Origin: Daejeonella sp.
GTDB lineage: Bacteria; Bacteroidota; Bacteroidia; Sphingobacteriales; Sphingobacteriaceae
Reading direction: 5' to 3'
NCBI RefSeq assembly: GCF_030695525.1
Contig: NZ_JAUYSS010000058.1
Coordinates: 1-64,000, forward strand
DNA length: 64,000 nt
Shown here: piece after piece, positions 63,042-64,000 of the stretch
How positions within the stretch are numbered: the stretch's first letter is position 1
Layout of the letters: each line of letters begins with the position of its first letter
Position numbers and translations under genes: made by a program
The notes under the pieces: model-generated
Database searches by the model: none
What the model was told of the DNA's origin: nothing
What the model saw: the letters and a program-made list of their open reading frames with translations, nothing else

Positions 63042-63098
63042 GAGCCAAGTATCAAGAACCAAGACTTAAAACTTACAACTTAAAACTCAAAACTCAAA
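63042..63098 (+). repeat. Heptamer arrays directly upstream of the moaCB start codon
   Basis: Three units (GAGCCAA, GTATCAA, GAACCAA; 63042-63062), one extra base, then five units (ACTTAAA, ACTTACA, ACTTAAA, ACTCAAA, ACTCAAA; 63064-63098). The last unit ends at the base before the ATG at 63099, so the array occupies the whole ribosome-binding region. No Shine-Dalgarno sequence is present there. Confidence 0.85.
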
Positions 63099-64000
63099 AT
63101 GCGCGATATCAGTCATAAACAGATCACACTCCGAACTGCCAGGGCAGTGGGAATTATATTTTGTTCAGAAAAGAGTATTGATCTGATTAATTCAAATGAA
63201 CTGCCTAAAGGGAATTTGTTTGATGTAGCTCGCGCAGCAGGCTTTTTAGGCGCAAAGCTCACTCCACAACTACTACCCCATTGTCACCCGGTTACAATCG
63301 ATGGAATGGATTTCACCTTTGAATTCCTTGGCAGAAAGTTGCATTCCGACCTGTTTAATGATGAGATTCTGAATCGTACAGGAATAGTGATTCAGGGTGA
63401 AGCAAAATCCATTGGTCGTACAGGAATAGAAATGGAAACACTAACGGCCGTTTCAGTTGCTGCACTGGAGATCTACGACATGCTGAAACCTGTAGATACT
63501 ACTCTTGAAATCGGGCATATCAGGCTTCTGGAAAAGAAAGGTGGAAAAAGTGACCGCAGTAGGTACACAGAAAGCTCCGCGATATGCGCCGTATTGGTGT
63601 GTTCTGATTCAACTGCAAGTGGTGAGCGTGAAGATAAAAGCGGCAAACTTATTTGCAACATGCTCAAAACTTCAAATGCCAAAGTATGGCATTACCAAGT
63701 ACTCCCAGACGATAAGGATGCAATACAAAAGCAGATTCTGGACTGGGTGAAAGAAGATATACAGTTCATATTTACAACAGGAGGAACCGGACTTGGCCCA
63801 AGGGACAATACGGTTAGTGCCGTGAAAGAGATTCTGGAAAGAGATGCAGACGGCATCACAGAAGCCATGCGAAATTTCGGACAAATGCGTACCCCGCTTG
63901 CCATGATGAGCCGCTCGGTAGCCGGATCAATCGGTAAAACCTTAATCGTTACCCTCCCCGGAAGCACTAGTGGTGCAAGAGAATCTCTTGAAGCCATTCT
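63099..64000 (+). CDS. moaCB: MoaC-MoaB/MogA fusion, molybdenum cofactor biosynthesis, 3' end cut off
   Basis: The first 300 residues are visible from the ATG at 63099 and the frame is open to the window end. The N-terminal MoaC domain (about 1-150) shows KGNLFDVARAAGFLGAKLTP, LLPHCHPVTIDGMDF, GRTGIEMETLTAVSVAALEI and GHIRLLEKKGGKSD, the cyclic pyranopterin monophosphate synthase signature. The C-terminal MoaB/MogA domain (about 165 onward) has CAVLVCSDSTASGEREDKSG, FTTGGTGLGPRDNTV and TLPGSTSGARESLEAI, typical of the molybdopterin adenylyltransferase fold. Fusions of this kind are known in Bacteroidota. Only a short C-terminal tail should be missing. Confidence 0.88.
   Translation, partial: MRDISHKQITLRTARAVGIIFCSEKSIDLINSNELPKGNLFDVARAAGFLGAKLTPQLLPHCHPVTIDGMDFTFEFLGRKLHSDLFNDEILNRTGIVIQGEAKSIGRTGIEMETLTAVSVAALEIYDMLKPVDTTLEIGHIRLLEKKGGKSDRSRYTESSAICAVLVCSDSTASGEREDKSGKLICNMLKTSNAKVWHYQVLPDDKDAIQKQILDWVKEDIQFIFTTGGTGLGPRDNTVSAVKEILERDADGITEAMRNFGQMRTPLAMMSRSVAGSIGKTLIVTLPGSTSGARESLEAI

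Overview
The window comes from a Bacteroidota genome, most likely a Sphingobacteriaceae member (Pedobacter-like). This rests on a SusC/SusD pair with an ECF sigma factor and a FecR anti-sigma factor, many Sec and Tat export signals on carbohydrate enzymes, one TAnnTTTG-type promoter element, AT-rich spacers and abundant short palindromic or heptameric intergenic repeats. No rRNA, tRNA or CRISPR array was recognised.

Positions 1-12987 (minus strand) hold one carbohydrate gene group. Its order of transcription is active amidohydrolase, metal-ligand-depleted amidohydrolase, heparinase II/III-like protein, transglutaminase-like protein, nagA, nagB-like deaminase, FucP/NagP-like MFS permease, and a second heparinase-like protein cut by the window edge. 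A VOC protein, a TSUP permease and a plus-strand gene of unknown function follow (13174-15920). A dense island of nested palindromes then contains a MITE-like element with perfect 18-bp terminal inverted repeats and a 9-bp target duplication (15953-16708).

Positions 16709-41882 (minus strand) form a large polysaccharide utilisation locus. It reads ECF sigma, FecR, SusC (with STN domain), SusD, a hairpin terminator, transglutaminase-like protein, M28 peptidase, DUF4861 protein, ceramidase-like amidase, heparinase-like protein, Kelch/Asp-box propeller, CBM9-like protein, secreted AGE-family protein, jelly-roll protein, fused double amidohydrolase and a second ceramidase-like amidase. I saw no sulfatase and no GH88/GH105 gene. 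The substrate is therefore probably an unsulfated, N-acylated amino-sugar/uronate polymer (inference).

Positions 42063-53109 (minus strand) carry a compact gene set: two Tat-exported AGE-family proteins, an aldo/keto reductase, a PL10-like protein, a lipoprotein dehydrogenase fused to cytochrome c, a lipoprotein RidA, a NagB paralogue, a Tat-exported SelA/DgaE-like PLP enzyme and a Sec-exported amidohydrolase. Read together they suggest an envelope-located oxidative route for amino-sugar acids (oxidise, deacetylate, eliminate ammonia, hydrolyse the enamine). This is my best candidate for an undescribed system; its chemistry is inferred.

Positions 53506-64000 are more ordinary: an orphan outer-membrane receptor, a class A beta-lactamase-like serine hydrolase, a malate synthase-like gene behind lutABC, a secreted esterase and a moaC-moaB fusion cut by the window end. 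Intergenic regions across the window repeatedly carry 7-bp tandem arrays of differing unit sequence, some touching start or stop codons.
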